Part shown: one piece after another, positions 10,970 to 23,827 of the stretch | Layout: each line of letters opens with the position of its first letter | Numbering within the stretch: position 1 is the stretch's first letter | From: Poa pratensis | Lineage: Eukaryota; Streptophyta; Magnoliopsida; Poales; Poaceae | DNA: 64,000 nucleotides | Reading direction: 5' to 3' | Assembly (NCBI GenBank): GCA_947311845.1 | Contig: CAMZMU010000081.1 | Span: forward strand, 4,657,473-4,721,472 | Translations under genes and position numbers: made by a program | The notes under the pieces: model-generated | Told to the model about the DNA's origin: nothing | Seen by the model: the letters and a program-made list of their open reading frames with translations, nothing else | Database searches by the model: none

Positions 10970-12993
10970 TTAGCCACATTCGCTCCAGCTGCAACCTGGT
11001 ATCGAGTTCAGTCCTCTTGACAATCTGAGAATATCATCAGCGGTATCCCTTCTCCCCAGCGAGACATAAATATCAGCAAGCATTTTATAGTTGGCTCGAT
11101 TTTCTGGATCCAGAGATAGGAGATGTCTGGCTGCTGCTTCTCCAATCACCAAATTTCCACATGAACGGGAAGCACTTAGCAATATCCCCCATAATACAGT
11201 ATTGTCAACATGTTCAGAAATAGTGTTTTTAATCAGGTCATATGCATCAGTCAGGCGTCCAGTACGACAGAGCATATCAACGACACATGATATATGCTCA
11301 ACATCCGGCTCAACACCGTATCGTTCTTCCATGCACTTGAGCAAGTCCATGCCATCTTCAATAAGACCTGTGTTTCTACATGCAGATAACACAGCAAGAA
11401 AAGTGTAGCGGTTTGGTTTCACTTCTGTTTTCTTCATCAGCTCAAAAAGCTCGATAGCTTCAGCAGCATGTCCATTCCAGGCATATACCTGAATCATAGT
11501 AGTCCAAGAGATTGCATCCTTGTCCACAATCCCACTAAAGGCATCAACGGAATGTCTAAGACTCCCACATCCACCATACATGCTAATAAGTGAATTAGCA
11601 ACTGTCCTTTTATTCTGGAAACCTCTTTTAACAATCTGACCATGTGCTTCCATCCCCTTTTTCAGTGATGGAATCGAAGAGATCATAGGTAGGATCTCCA
11701 AGAATGTGACAGCATCTGGGTCAATGCCTACCCTCTGCATTTCCACTGTAAATCCGATTGCCTTCTCCACTTGTCCACAAACTCCACAACCTTTGATCAT
11801 AGCATTCCATGCAACTACATCATCTCTAATTTCTTCGACTCCATGTACAAGACCGATTGAGCAATCTAACTGTCCACACTTTGCGTACATATATATCAGT
11901 GCAGTTACCAGAGAGGGGTCTCTGTCGAATTCACTAGAATTAGCCAGCACATAGGTTTGTTCGATCCATTTTCCTTCTTTCAACTCACCAAGCTCAGTGC
12001 ATGCCATAATGACATTAAGCAAGATGGACCTGGTGACCAACACAGTCGAATTTGACACCATCCAACGGAATAACTTAAGAGCAGAATCTGGTCGCTCATT
12101 CCGAACAAGTCCACCAATCATCGTACTCCAAGTGATGGAATCTTTCGCCTCCATCTGACGAAACAACATCACAGCCTCGCTCAAACAGCCAAACTCAGCA
12201 TACAACTCCAGGAGAGCATTGCAGACAAAAATGCTAAGGTGGAAACCAGACCTAATTACAACAGCGTGCATCATATTGCGGACCTTCCACGAACCAGAAC
12301 TTGCAAACCCAGAAACCAAGCTCACCAGTGTCGACTCAGTCGGAGTCACTCCATCCGCCGACCTCATCCTTTGAAACAACCTCAGAGCGGGGCCCAACTG
12401 ACCCGCGCGTGCATATCCAGCAATCAAGGCATTCCACACCACGCCATCTCGGTGCGGCATTCCATCAAACACTGTGCGAGCAGCCTCCGTATCGCCCACT
12501 TCAGAATGCATCACGACCAGCGCTGTCCCAACCAAGAGGTCAGACGCAAACCCTTTCGCGGCCGCGTCGCTCCAGATACGCCGACCGAGCTCAAACTCCG
12601 ACGCCCGGCGCAAGCCGTCAGGGCAAGGTGGTACGTATGGTGGTCGGGCGGGCACGCCATCTCTTGAAAGAGCTCGATCGCCAGGTGCGGGAGGCCGTGC
12701 GCGAGATACCCGCGGAGCATGGCATTGTAGAGGAGGGGTTTGGGCCGCACGACGGAGCCCGGCCCGGGGAGCGATGCTGCTGCGCCGGGCACGGCGTCGA
12801 ACGCCTTACGCGCGGCATTGGTGGCGCCGATGCGGAAGTAGCGGGAGACGAGGAGGGAGGCGAGGAATCCGTTGCCAGCGAGGCCCGATACGACCGCGAG
12901 CGCGTGGGGGCGACGGACGTCGCCGGCGGCGGCGGAGATGGCTGCGGCGAGGACCTCTTTGAGCGCTTGGTACCCATAGGTCGCGGCGCGCAT
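10970..12993 (-). CDS. Pentatricopeptide repeat protein (PLS/E-type), one frameshift
   Basis: Predicted RNA-binding PPR protein, by family knowledge targeted to mitochondria or chloroplasts and acting in organelle RNA editing or processing. The intronless reading starts at an ATG at 12993 (residues MRAATYGYQALKEV). Repeats recur about every 31-36 residues with typical phrases: PLLYNAMLRGYL, VVWNALIAGYARAGQ, ITWSTMIGGLVRN, VVAWNAMIKGCGV, AISWTTMIQVYAWNGHAAEAIELF and VDMLCRTGRLTDA. The end, SIPGCSWSECG at 10970, is a truncated E-type tail without a DYW domain. Near 12617 the frame slips by one base (after ...HLALTACA; the next block resumes ASEFELGRRIW), so as written the protein is split into about 128 and 545 residues. 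Everything else is well preserved, so either a recent mutation or a sequence error is possible. A Mutator-like element lies 86 bp upstream of the start. Confidence 0.85.
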
Positions 12994-13068
12994 TTAGACA
13001 GGAAAGCAGAGCTTCTGTTTGAATAAGGCCGCGAAATTTAAGGCTAAATAAAAACATGGGCTGAGCGG

Positions 13069-13078
13069 CTCACGTATT
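13069..13078 (+). repeat. Left target-site duplication of the Mutator-like element
   Basis: CTCACGTATT, identical to 16280-16289. Length (9-11 bp) is typical of Mutator-superfamily insertion. Confidence 0.93.
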
Positions 13079-13440
13079 GAGAAAGTATCCCATGGAAACC
13101 AATGTCCAGTGGAAACCTGGAAACTCGTAGCTGTGCCGTTGGATCTAGACTGTGTGGTATAGATCTGTCACATACCTGTACCACGCATTTTGCGAAAAAC
13201 CGCCCGCCATCGTGGTTGTTTCTTTGCAGAAAACCCCTTGTGCGTTCTCTCTGTACCAACCACGACCATAGACTCGTTCCCCTCTCCTCTTGGTTCCCTG
13301 TGAGCTGCAAACAGCGGCGGCGCTGTACAGAGGAGACGGCGGCGGTGCACACAATCGCGACTCGCCGAACAACCAGGCTCGTGCAAAAGGGGACGGAAAC
13401 TTCGTGTGGCTATGCTCTGCTCGGCTTGGTCGTCGTTGCG
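13079..13440 (+). repeat. Left terminal inverted repeat of the MULE
   Basis: Pairs with 15905-16279 reversed; similarity is high for about 330 bp and then fades with small indels. Confidence 0.88.
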
Positions 13441-14744
13441 TGCTCCAGGCAACCTCGACGACGAGAAACTGGCGGCAAAGCGCAACGGGCGCAAGCCTTG
13501 TCGTCGCGTCCTCCGGCCATGTCCAACGACGAGCAGCTCCCTCCAGACCTTCACCACTCAACTACTCAAGGATCGTCTCTTTATGGTACGCATTCGCGTA
13601 CTCTCGAAAAAAAAAAGGATCGTCTCTTCCCGTCAAGGCCTTCTCGCCTCCAGAGCGTACCCGTGTGGCCGTGTCAGGCCTCCAGAACGTACCCGTGTGT
13701 CAGTTTACAGCAGAGTCATGTGAGCTCAAGAACTGTATCTTCAAGTTGGACGATCACTAGTTCACTACTCGCCTGAATTTCCATTTGCAGTGGTCACTCG
13801 AAGCTCAAAAGTTGTACATGCGTACTGGCCATAGTGTTATTACGAATGATTGACTGATTTATATTAAATACTTGTGATTGATTTTGCTGACCTAAATTTT
13901 CCATTTGCATCGGCCAAAGCCGAAGCTGAATAAATTAAATTGTGTAATGAATGTACCGATCATTTATGTGACACTAAAATTGTGTACTGAATGTACAGTA
14001 ATGTCGGTTCAAATAGAAAAAACCGATGCAATGCAATGAAATTGATCTGAAACACCGATAGAAAATCCATGGAAGACATGTGGATCCTTAATAAAAAAAG
14101 ATCCTATTTCAATTTGTCTACAGACATCAAGGAATTTCCCATAGCCAAGGAGGCCAGAATACAAATATTAGTACAAACCTCGAAAATAAAGTGAGTTGAT
14201 CAGGCACACATTAAGTTCAATACAGATACCTTCATTTAAATGTTCAGATCAATTAAATGATTCCCCCCTGTGGTAGAAACCATATGGAACAACAAACCAG
14301 AAGAAAGTGCATGTTCAGGAAGCAGATATTTCTGGGGAACTGATGAATTCCTATTTATTGTTTGGAGAAGTGAACTTTTCGAAGCAGATATTTCTAATAT
14401 AAATTTATCTTAGCGAACCATGATGAACATCTACACAGTTCACATGGAATCTTTCACTGTCGAAAACAGATAGAACTAAATATGCAAAGGAGCATGATGA
14501 GTCAATTGCAAATAGAGACAAGCTTAACAATATACAGTCTTGATTAGAACTTGACCAAAGAAACATTTAGTCAAATAACTTTTCTGAACATAGTTAGTTT
14601 CAGCTTGCTGAGAGTCACACCAATCTTGATTGAATGTACAATGCTAAAATTAAGATTATCAACAAAGGAAGAGCAAGATATAACTCGGGAGATCGTAATA
14701 ACACGAATTAAAGAAAAGTAAAAAAGAAGAAAAAAATGCTAAAC

Positions 14745-14836
14745 ATCAGATCGTCAATTGTAGTTGCCCTGTACATGGTGAACCACTCCGGTCGGTGCAC
14801 TTCCATACCATCCAGTACAAAATCCAAAGGACAGAC
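14745..14836 (-). pseudogene. Exon-like gene fragment inside the MULE
   Basis: Preceded by a good acceptor (CTTGGTGTCGCTTGCAG) and open for about 30 codons (CPLDFVLDGMEVHRPEWF, then MYRATTIDDLMF). It looks like a captured plant exon; the donor gene was not recognised. Confidence 0.4.
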
Positions 14837-15904
14837 CTGCAAGCGACACCAAGAATTAGAAATACACAAGTTAAGTTCACCCTGCAACAATACTTTTCTA
14901 GTATGATGAACGAATGATTATAGATAAAAAGATGATCCAACTACCAGTACATAAAGTGAAGCAAAAAATACAGTAACTGATACGCAAGTAAGGTCAAATA
15001 TACTTCCTGTGTGTGCTCTCTGACAAATGAACAGTGTGTTCTTCGCCTTTTCGTTAATTTTCCTATTAGACCTCATGAACTGTTGCTTACTAGGAGACTC
15101 AAGTACATGGTTATGTCGCTGCTAAAAAATTGTCACAACATAATTATGTTATTTTCTACGTTTGATGGCAAGTTTGGCACCGCAACCACACCTAGTGATT
15201 TTTCTTTCTCGCTTCCTTTTGGTGCTAGGTTCAGAAAAGGACTCAAGGCAACATGATTTTATAAGTGCATGAAAGTTAACATTTTAATATTTTATCACAA
15301 CTAATACTGTATTTTGTATTCAAAATACACTTGAGATCACGTGCTTGTATGAAAAATTCATCCGTTAAATACATCTTGGGGATGAGAGGCACATATGAAT
15401 AATTAGTTACTCGTATGTACTGGTCTAGAGAATTCAAAAGTTAGAACTTAGATCAAGCACAATTTACTCAAAACAGATGTACCTCCGTGAAATACACTGA
15501 AAAGAATATAAATGCAGCTAGCAGCGGATAAGTTAAAGAAACATCGGAGCCTAATGGATAGGGCACAATCACGGACATAAGTAGGCAGATTTTTGGTACT
15601 CAAAAGCAAACTGAATGCAAAATGCAGGTTCATATGTGTACCTCGATGGGACAGTTGGCACAAAAATTGCCCGGAGGGAGTGGTGGTGACGAGAAGAAAC
15701 TGCTCGGACGAGCCGTGACGAATTCCTCTACGAGATCCCCTCGTCTGGACCGGATCTCGCTGCCACGCCCTCGTTCGTGCGTCGCCGTTCTAGCCCTAGC
15801 TCAAGGAGGTTAAAGTAAATACTTGGTGTTTCAACCTGGACAGCGCCGCCGCAGCTCCATAACTGGACAGCGCCGCCGCTTTTGCAGCTCCGAGGGAAAC
15901 CAAG

Positions 15905-16279
15905 AGGGGACGACGACCAAGCCGACGAGAGCATAGAGGTCGAACCTAGCCACACGAATTTTCCATACCCTTCTTCACGAGCTTGGTTGTTCGGCGAGTC
16001 GCGATTGTGTGCACCGCCGCCGTCTCCTCTGTACAGCGCCGCCGCTGTTTGCAGCTCACAGGGAACCAAGAGGAGAGGGGAACGAGTCTATGGTTGTGGT
16101 TGGTACAGAGAGAACGCACAAGGGGTTTTCTGCAAAGAAACAACCACGATGGCGGGCGGTTTTTCGCAAAATGCGTGGTCAGGTACGAGACTAATCCATA
16201 CCACACATTCTAGATCCAACGGTACAGCTGCGAGTTTCCAGGTTTCCACTGGACATCGGTTTCCACTGGATACTTTCTC
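15905..16279 (-). repeat. Right terminal inverted repeat of the MULE
   Basis: Inverted copy of 13079-13440, ending GGATACTTTCTC before the 10-bp duplication CTCACGTATT at 16280-16289. Confidence 0.88.
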
Positions 16280-16289
16280 CTCACGTATT
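16280..16289 (+). repeat. Right target-site duplication of the MULE
   Basis: CTCACGTATT, identical to 13069-13078. Confidence 0.93.
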
Positions 16290-16639
16290 AGTACTTTGGT
16301 AGAAAGCCAGTGCCGTCGTGGGCCTGTGATGAACTCATGATGACTTATATAGTTATATTCCTTTTTCTCAAAAAAAAATATAGTTATATTCCTCAAAGAA
16401 AATAAAAAGGGTGCCCCGCTACCACATATTGTTTTTTTTTTGGCGAAGTCTCTTATTGTCATATGACCTTTGCTACGAAATTTTTCTCTAGCAGATACTG
16501 AAAAAGTGATCAAACCCGTAAATTTGCAGTTATTGTCAAAGGGATGCACTGAATACATCCCGTAAAACAGGATAAACCGAAAAATATTTTTCATATCCCC
16601 GGATATTATCACCTACATACACTAAACAACGGGAAACGA

Positions 16640-16963
16640 GTCAACGCTCCCGCTGGCGCCGCCGAGTTCTGAGCTCGATTCCACGACCAGGAAGCTCAAT
16701 TGTGGCGTCAATCTTCGATTCCCGGTGAGAAGGTTTCATACTTATCGATTTCCACCGGAATCGTGGCATGTTCGAGTAGCTACATGGAATCACCTCTATG
16801 TGAGCACCTGTATGGCCAAGCTCCCCCATGGGAGCACCGCCATGGGAGGACGCGGGTTGAGGCGGGGGAGGCCAGCACTAAGAAGGCCAGGCGAGAGCCT
16901 GAGCCGGGCGGGGGCGGCGATGGGAGCCAACAGGAATTGAGACGAGTCGGGGTGAACTTATAG
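16640..16963 (+). CDS. Unrecognised short gene fragment
   Basis: GC-rich island in AT-rich DNA. An open frame to 16963 ends ...ARREPEPGGGGDGSQQEL followed by RRVGVNL; a possible donor (CCG|GTGAGAAG) lies near 16720. No family recognised; it may be the edge of a decayed gene or an untranslated leader. Confidence 0.2.
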
Positions 16964-18087
16964 AGGTTCAAATTCTAAGGCATAAAACCAGGTCTATTTA
17001 ACAAAACAAATGGTCTACAAAGGTTTAATTTTCATAATTCATTAAATGTGCAACTATGAAGAACATGAAAAATCATAAACACAGCTGAAAAACTACAAGC
17101 AACAATGAGATAAATCTTTTTTACCCATTTTGCAACAGTGGGGTAAACAATTTATATTTGTGCTGAGATGCCCATTTATGATATTTTTTGTACAAAGCTT
17201 GCTTTTCCTATTTCCTTGGTTCTGTGTTTTGTGATGTCACAAAACGCTGCCATTAGCAGTATAGATTCCTTCTTGCTCTCACGTTATTATGTGCCTTTAT
17301 CACCTCATCTTGAGGCACAGTGAGCTAGAGGCCTCCTGGAGATTTATAGGTCTTTAGAGATGCTTATTTAAAGCATTTGTTTTCCTTATTCCCTTGCACC
17401 CTTAGTGCCAAATATTACATATATGATTTATAAGTCGTTTGATTTGCTTATTGTAAAACATTTATTTTCCTTAGTCATGTGCTCATGTATCTAAGAGATG
17501 CATTTTGGACAATTTTCAGGTTAATATACTTCTGGGGCAGCGAAGAAAACCACGCATCCTGATCTACTTACGAATTTATTGGCCCCTCAATCTTTTATGT
17601 AATAAGCACATACTATACGCAAAGGAAAATTTTGAGTAGCATCTTACAGCTTCAGTCCATTTAATGCAGAAGGACTTAACAGAGTCTTTCTCACTATTAT
17701 TCTTGACAAGACGCGATCATATAGCTTCCCTATATGAGTTAGATATGCATAACTCACACAAAAATTCAACCACTGAATTTATAATACTTGGCCAAAGCTG
17801 AGCCATTGTGGATTACTCTTATAAATATATCTTCGTGAGTTTATGAATTGACGTTTCTGTATTTCATTGCAAGGTTTATGGTGCTTAGTTTCCAGTTGGG
17901 TTTTCATTTTGAGAAATCATTAGCTGAAATGGTGAGCTACTGTATTTAGATTATATCAACGAATCAGTTTATTCATTATTTTGTTCTGCTCTGACTAATT
18001 ACAGTACTGAAAACTAGAGTTCATAGTACACATGTATTTGATGGTGAGTCGATTGGTAAAATAGTCCTAGAGTATAGTAATGCCGTT
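16964..18087. other. AT-rich intergenic DNA
   Basis: No recognisable gene, RNA or element boundary. Confidence 0.5.
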
Positions 18088-18474
18088 TTGGCTCCCGAGC
18101 ACAGATGCTCCCGCTGCGGTTCAAAAAAATTTCAAAATTTGAAAACTCATCAAAAAAATCTGAAAAAAATCATGCACGTACATGACCATGGTACGCACCA
18201 CCGTATTTTTTTTCGCGACGAAATACCATCGTACGCGCCCTGTACAAAAATGACAAATTTCCTGTCAGAAAAGTACAGTTCAAATTTTGAATTTCTGACA
18301 GGAAATTTGTCATTTTTGTACAGGGCGCGTACGATGGTATTTCATCGCGAAAAAAAATACGGTGGTGCGTACCGGCGTCAGGTACGTGCATGATTTTTTT
18401 CATATTTTTTTGATGAGTTTTCAAATTTTGAAATTTTTTTGCAAATACCGGGTGCATCTGTGCCCGGGAGCCAA
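18088..18474. mobile_element. Foldback MITE (387 bp near-perfect hairpin)
   Basis: Ends TTGGCTCCCGAGCACAGATGC and, reversed, TTGGCTCCCGGGCACAGATGC. Nearly the whole sequence folds back on itself. The inner arms (about 18190-18267 and 18295-18372) match almost perfectly around a short central spacer. No ORF of interest and no unambiguous target-site duplication was seen. Superfamily not certain. Confidence 0.85.
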
Positions 18475-19320
18475 TATGAATTTCCGAGAATCATCTATAT
18501 ACTTTGCCCTGAAAATAGTCTGTTGTTTTGGAGGCAACAAATGTATAGGTCCACAACTTCACATGTTAAAACATGGATAGACACTGGACCAGCTTAGATG
18601 AGGCAATTGGCCATTTTTGTTGGTGTAGCAACTTGAGTATCTCATCTTAATCTCTCTCAATTAGTTTGGATGTCAGTGTTTTCAGATGCTTTCTAATAGT
18701 TGACACTTATCGGTGAATACATTTCCAATTTAATATGTTAAATGGTCAATTAATAGTTGACACTTGTGGATCCGTGTCCGCTATGTGTGGGTTCGATCTT
18801 GTCTCTGTTCGTGCGTGTGTGCTCCTTTTCTTGTTGATCTTGTACACGAACTCCCTGTCAAAAAAAAATTAATAGTTGACACTTCTTCACGAGTGCAGTT
18901 ATACAATATGCGTATTTTTCTTCTCATATTGCAATTGCTTCGTCTCTAGAGTTGGACTATGGGACAAATTGCAGATTTTGATATCAATGTAAATGAACTA
19001 TGTTACTGCAATTTTACCACGTCGGCCATGTTGTGCCAAAACGAAATGTAGATGGCGAGGCGAAGCTCGCATATCCATCTAGTACTATTCAATCCCTGGC
19101 GGCTATTCAAAACGAAATATGCCCCTGCAACGGAAGAGAAAAAATATCATCATCCGAACCGTGCTTAGGTCACAACTCATGACCTAAGTGGGGCTAGCTG
19201 GTTGAGTTGCGCCTAGCCCACATACATGCGTGCGAGAAACGGACCAAACAGACGATAATTAGACGGACAATCGATCTATTGAACCTGCTTTCTATGCACC
19301 CTTTACCATGTCTGCATGCA
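18475..19320. other. AT-rich intergenic DNA
   Basis: Three copies of 'taatagttgacact' near 18690-18880 are the only visible repeat. No gene seen. Confidence 0.5.
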
Positions 19321-19321
19321 G

Positions 19322-19500
19322 GTGTTGATGGTCAAGGCTTCGTCGCCCATGACCTCACCATCAAGAACACGGTCGGAGCTTCCAACCACCAGGTGGGCCC
19401 ACCGTTCCGCCGTCTACAGCTGCGCCCTCAACGTATACCAGAACACCAACATCGACGACATGTACTTCAGCGTGTACCACACATCGGTGGGGGGAGGGGC
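19322..19500 (+). pseudogene. Pectinesterase exon fragment
   Basis: Starts after an acceptor-like CTGCATGCAG. Translation gives VDGQGFVAHDLTIKNTVG followed by ASNHQ, and after a one-base shift FRVYSCALNVYQNTN. This matches the order of pectin methylesterase motifs (G-x-GF-x-A-x-D-x-T-x-x-NT-x-G ... HQAVA-RV ... YQDTLY), though the catalytic-region YQDTL is altered to YQNTN. Frameshift, missing flanking exons and changed motif show it is a relic. Pectinesterases de-esterify cell-wall pectin; this fragment cannot. Confidence 0.6.
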
Positions 19501-19569
19501 GGTGCCCCCTCTCACTTGTGCATAACTCCCGCCACTGGGAGTCGACTTCACGCCGGGCCTTGACTAGTG

Positions 19570-22500
19570 ATCCATGCCCGCTACTTTATTTCTTGCATAA
19601 ATACTACTTCAGCAGACTAAACTATCCGTCCGTATGGCCGTCAATATTCTTCTAGTAGTGTAGGGTAGGGTTTTTTTCCCGTAGTACGACCTCGAAGCCG
19701 TCGAGGTTATCCAACGGGTTTTCCTACCACGTTGTCTTTTACTTGCATATACTTCACTTAATTATTAATGTGTAATTAAGTGTCGTACGTAGTTTATATG
19801 TCGCTTTCTAAATAAAGTACATACGGTGTTATGTTTTTTTAGTAATTGCACAGCACTCAGATCTCAGCATGCAAAAGAGATGCTAACTTTGGTTATGCAT
19901 CAAGAATACTAGCCTCTGGGTAGTGAGGGAACTTTTGTACGAGAGAGAAAAAGTTTTGAAGGTGTTGCCTTGCTTGTCTCACGATGATGGCCAAGACATG
20001 TTGATTAGCATTTAGCTGATGTTTATCATTATATTTATTGCTGACTCTACCAACTCTTTTTTCACCGTCTGACATTGCTCTAATACTCCTAACGTTTGTT
20101 TGGCAACAAAAGCAGGATTGCGACGACCACTACCATTTCCAGAATGAGACAATTGTGGTTCATGACTCTCGGGCATCCTGCAGCCGACAGAGAAGCGTGT
20201 GTAACAACTTATCACATTGGTACGTCTTGAACTTTTTAGTGTGCATACCCCCATCGCAAATTTCTTCGGAAATTTTGATCTTACTATTTTGATTTCCATT
20301 TTAATTGTGATATTGTGGGTTTCGTGTTTATATTATGTTTTGACCGGTCTTAGATATTATAATGAGGTTTCAGAAAATGTGTATTTAATAAATTATTATT
20401 GGTAAATTATCCCTTCATGCCGTTGAAGTAATTTCAGTACTAAACATTAATGTATCCGCTGAAATAGTTTACTACGTTAATACTTCTTTAAAAGTTCAGA
20501 GTAGTATATGATGTATGAACCCGTTTACGGTTCTAGGTTCGCAAGCACTATAGGTCGAGGATAAATTTTATTTGTATGAGATAATGACAAGCATCTTTAC
20601 CCTTGGTTCCTTCAAGTCATTATCCCCTCAAACATCTAACTCCCTAGATTTCCTGCCTCCTCGTGCATCCGGCCGCTTAAGCAGCCATGGGCCCGTAGGT
20701 CAACGACGTATGAATTTTCTTTCTTTTCTCGTGCGCAGTTGGTGTTGGACCTGGCGGTGGATGGTGGCCTTCTCATACCTTCAAATGCTTCTCGTGCCCG
20801 GTTCGCCTTGGATTGTGGCTTCTCGTGTGTTCCAAAGATTAACTGGAACATCTAATTTAATCTACACAATCGTATTTCGATTCGAGATAGACTATATACT
20901 AAATATAAGCACGTCAACGAGTAGATTCCATTGTTGTGATCGGTTTCGTCAACCTCGTAACTTATTAATTTTGGACCGAATTTCGTACCACTTTTAGACA
21001 TTTTTTATCAAATTCGTCGCACTAGTTTAACCGTTTGAAATTTCCTTTGATGAAAAGATCCATCTCGCTGTTCCCCACAACTTTCATGTTGTATGTTTTT
21101 CATTCCAGCGGGCATATACCTATAGATATTGTCTATATATATTTTATATATGTGTATGTACATGTATGTTTAAGGTAAGTTTGTCACTTACCCAACCAAA
21201 CGCCCATGTTTGTATTTTCCAGATGAAGGCAAAAGCTAATACAGCCAAGCAAAAATAGTGCAGAACATCGCCCGTACCACGTTTCTCCTTAGCCACAAAT
21301 GTAAGAAGTACGAGTAACCAAACACGCCTTTGGATGCCTCTGGTTGTCTCATCTTTGAAGCAATGATTTCGCTAACTCGGAGGTATGGAGTTTCACAAAA
21401 AAAATCTTTAAAGGGATGATTTCATTAACTCGGAGGTATGGAGTTTTACAAAAATTCGGCTACATATGGATTGATGACGTTTGTGATAATGAAACGTGTT
21501 AGCTGAAACTACATACCAGTTCTACATGGTTGACTAGCTGGTATATTTTGAATTGATTTCCCTTTAGTCGCACATGTTAGTTGCTTTCTTTCACTGCGTA
21601 CATTTATTGAAGGTCAAGGATGATGATTACTCAAACGATCTATCTTAGTGGCAGTCAATAGTTAGATAGTTAGTCCCTACAAATGATAGTAGAGATTAAT
21701 AGAGATTAGCTTTCTGCTAGAATTGCATGACATTTCAGTTGAATTGTTAATCCCTTTAAATGATAGCAGGGTATTTTTGTCCTTGCTATCAGGAAAACAA
21801 ATACTAACTAATAGACTATCCTGCTAAAATGTTTTACTACTTTGGTTGTTGTCCCGTGTATTTTAGGTTTCCGCTTCAGGTACTTCTGATTATATTCCCA
21901 ATCCATTCACATGTAGTAGATTTTTTTTCATGTTGCAAAATAAACTACATCGCCCGTCTACTTCAATGCCATCTAAGCTAGGGAGGTAGGTAAATAAGAC
22001 AAGCATTCATGAAGGTGATTATGCAGAAGATACTTGTTGTTATATTAAAAAAAACATTGGTCTTAATATTAGCATGTTGAATCCATAGTTTCATGCAAAT
22101 GTTATAATGTTTCTTAACTTTTTTTATTGTAGTATATTGAATTGGTTTGGAAAAACTATTGTAGATGAAAACGTAAACATTTCATGATATTGTACTACCA
22201 GTTTTTAAGCAATTATTGTTCTGCACTATGACTTATGAGTTTGAAATCTTTTTGTCATAAACTTTGTACCTAACATTAGCCTCATAGCACTCACAAAATT
22301 GTTATAATGAAGAGATATAATAAACTATGTCTATTTGTCAAACTAGAAAACGCAACAAAAATATGTTCAAACGCCTCATTCGAAGACACAACAACAGAGC
22401 AAAAATATGAATACATTTAAAGCGGGCTAGTGTTGGAATGAGTTCATGAAACTATTAAGAACAAAAATATATTACTAATTAACTTATCAAAATTAGCTCT

Positions 22501-22930
22501 AGTTCACCATTCACCCAAGGGGTCGCAGTCATAGCCACCTTGCTTGTTAATGCAGATCGATTCTCTCGAACAATTATTTAGTTGCGGGGAATCACACTCA
22601 TTAATATGTGTCCAACACATGAAATTCAACTAGTTAGTACTAAGCCACTTCTAGAAGTCGTGTTTAGCAAACATATATCATTCCAAAATGATTAGTAAAA
22701 CTATTCTACCAATAACTACCAACATATAAAATGAAATTTTTTGACTACATAGAGACTTCGAGAGTTGCGATTGACCATGACACCTATACAGCAACTAATT
22801 TCTTACTTTTTATTACAAAAATCGCAACAAAAAGTCTTTTTTATGGAAACAATACCCCTAATATATAAACGATAAAAAGATTTATATGCTAGTTTCTAAT
22901 AACTAATGGTACACCACGCCACTATACGTA
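19570..22930. other. Long AT-rich intergenic stretch
   Basis: No convincing gene. Noted: a direct duplication of about 55 bp at 21364-21450 (copies share 'aactcggaggtatggagttt'). A short ORF near 20012-20299 (minus) has no recognised family. Confidence 0.5.
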
Positions 22931-22931
22931 C

Positions 22932-23803
22932 CTTGGCATCCATTTGGGATGTAGGAGTTGCCGTTATAGTGTTGCCGACAGACACAGAAGTAACCCAATC
23001 CACTGGAGGAGTGCATGCACGTGTTGTATTTGCTCACGCGAATGTAGTACGGTCCTCTTGGATGTTCATCTGCCGGGCACGATTTAGTCCCGATGTCAAA
23101 GTCCAGAACAAACGGGACTACTCTCGACAGTTTTGTTCAAGAGCACTTCTCCATGGAGGTCCTCCTTGGTGAAATTATAAAACATACTCTCCACTAGCAT
23201 TGAGTATGAACATGGAGTAGTATCATCCTAGGTGATGTTTCCGTCAAGAACCACTTCCGCTGTAAATTGGGTCATGATGAGCTCACCGCGCGGTGGGAGC
23301 AATGTTGTAACACAGCATCCGCGCCCCATGCACGATCCGTCTGTCGCTGCATCCAGTATGCCCAAGGTGTTGGAGAGGCAGTCGGGGCCGTATGTTATTT
23401 GACCCTACTGGACATAGCCGTAAACGCCCTCCCAATAGCCTTGATCTGAATAACATATTGCAAAAGCTTCCAATAAAATGAAATTCGTGTGCCCCTCGAA
23501 AGAAAACAAAACAGCCCTGGCCTGGGAGCCAACGCCGATGATGACATTGCGAATGGGTGACAGTCGAAACGGGCCCATAGGGTCCATGACTGTTGTCTCC
23601 GACTTCATCACGCTGCATGTACTATTCATGTAGCACAATGAGGTGATAGCGTTGAATGCCACGAGTCTACTTTCTGTTGCCAACAGGTTGATGACCTCGA
23701 TCCGCTTGGACCAGGTAAAAAAGTATCGGGGCGTTAATACCCTCCTTATAATACGATGTGAGGTCCGACTGATTTGCAAATTTAGCACATGGCTTCTCAG
23801 CAT
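22932..23803 (-). pseudogene. Wall-associated receptor kinase-like pseudogene, extracellular part
   Basis: Minus strand. The first part resembles the galacturonan-binding WAK domain (GUB_WAK_bind): a conserved 'sequence leads to NVIIGVG' core, then, after an in-frame TAG at 23405-23407, a Cys-rich GSCMGRGCCVTTLLP block, then FYNFTKEDLHG, and after a frameshift near 23090 an EGF-like block GLGYFCVCRQHYNGNSYIP followed by NGC. It ends at a good donor (CAAG|GTACGTA, donor bases 22931-22925), as WAK genes do before the kinase exon. Signal peptide and kinase are absent. A second in-frame stop occurs near 23228. Known role of intact relatives: cell-wall pectin sensing and defence. This copy is a relic. 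Confidence 0.75.
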
Positions 23804-23827
23804 GGGAAGTTGGGGAGGGGGCGAATG

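Larger units (their letters stand above)
13079..16279. mobile_element. Mutator-like element (MULE), non-autonomous, possible Pack-MULE
   Basis: Long terminal inverted repeats: left about 13079-13440, right about 16279-15905, starting GAGAAAGTATCC at each end and collinear over roughly 360 bp. Perfect 10-bp target-site duplications flank it. No transposase-like ORF is visible, so it depends on an autonomous relative. The interior (13440-15905) contains exon-like pieces on the minus strand: a sequence from about 14836 downward preceded by the acceptor TCGCTTGCAG (reading VCPLDFVLDGMEVHRPEW), and a GC-rich leader-like piece near 15820-15640 ending at a possible donor GAG|GTACAC. These look like a captured gene fragment; the source gene was not recognised. 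Confidence 0.9.
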
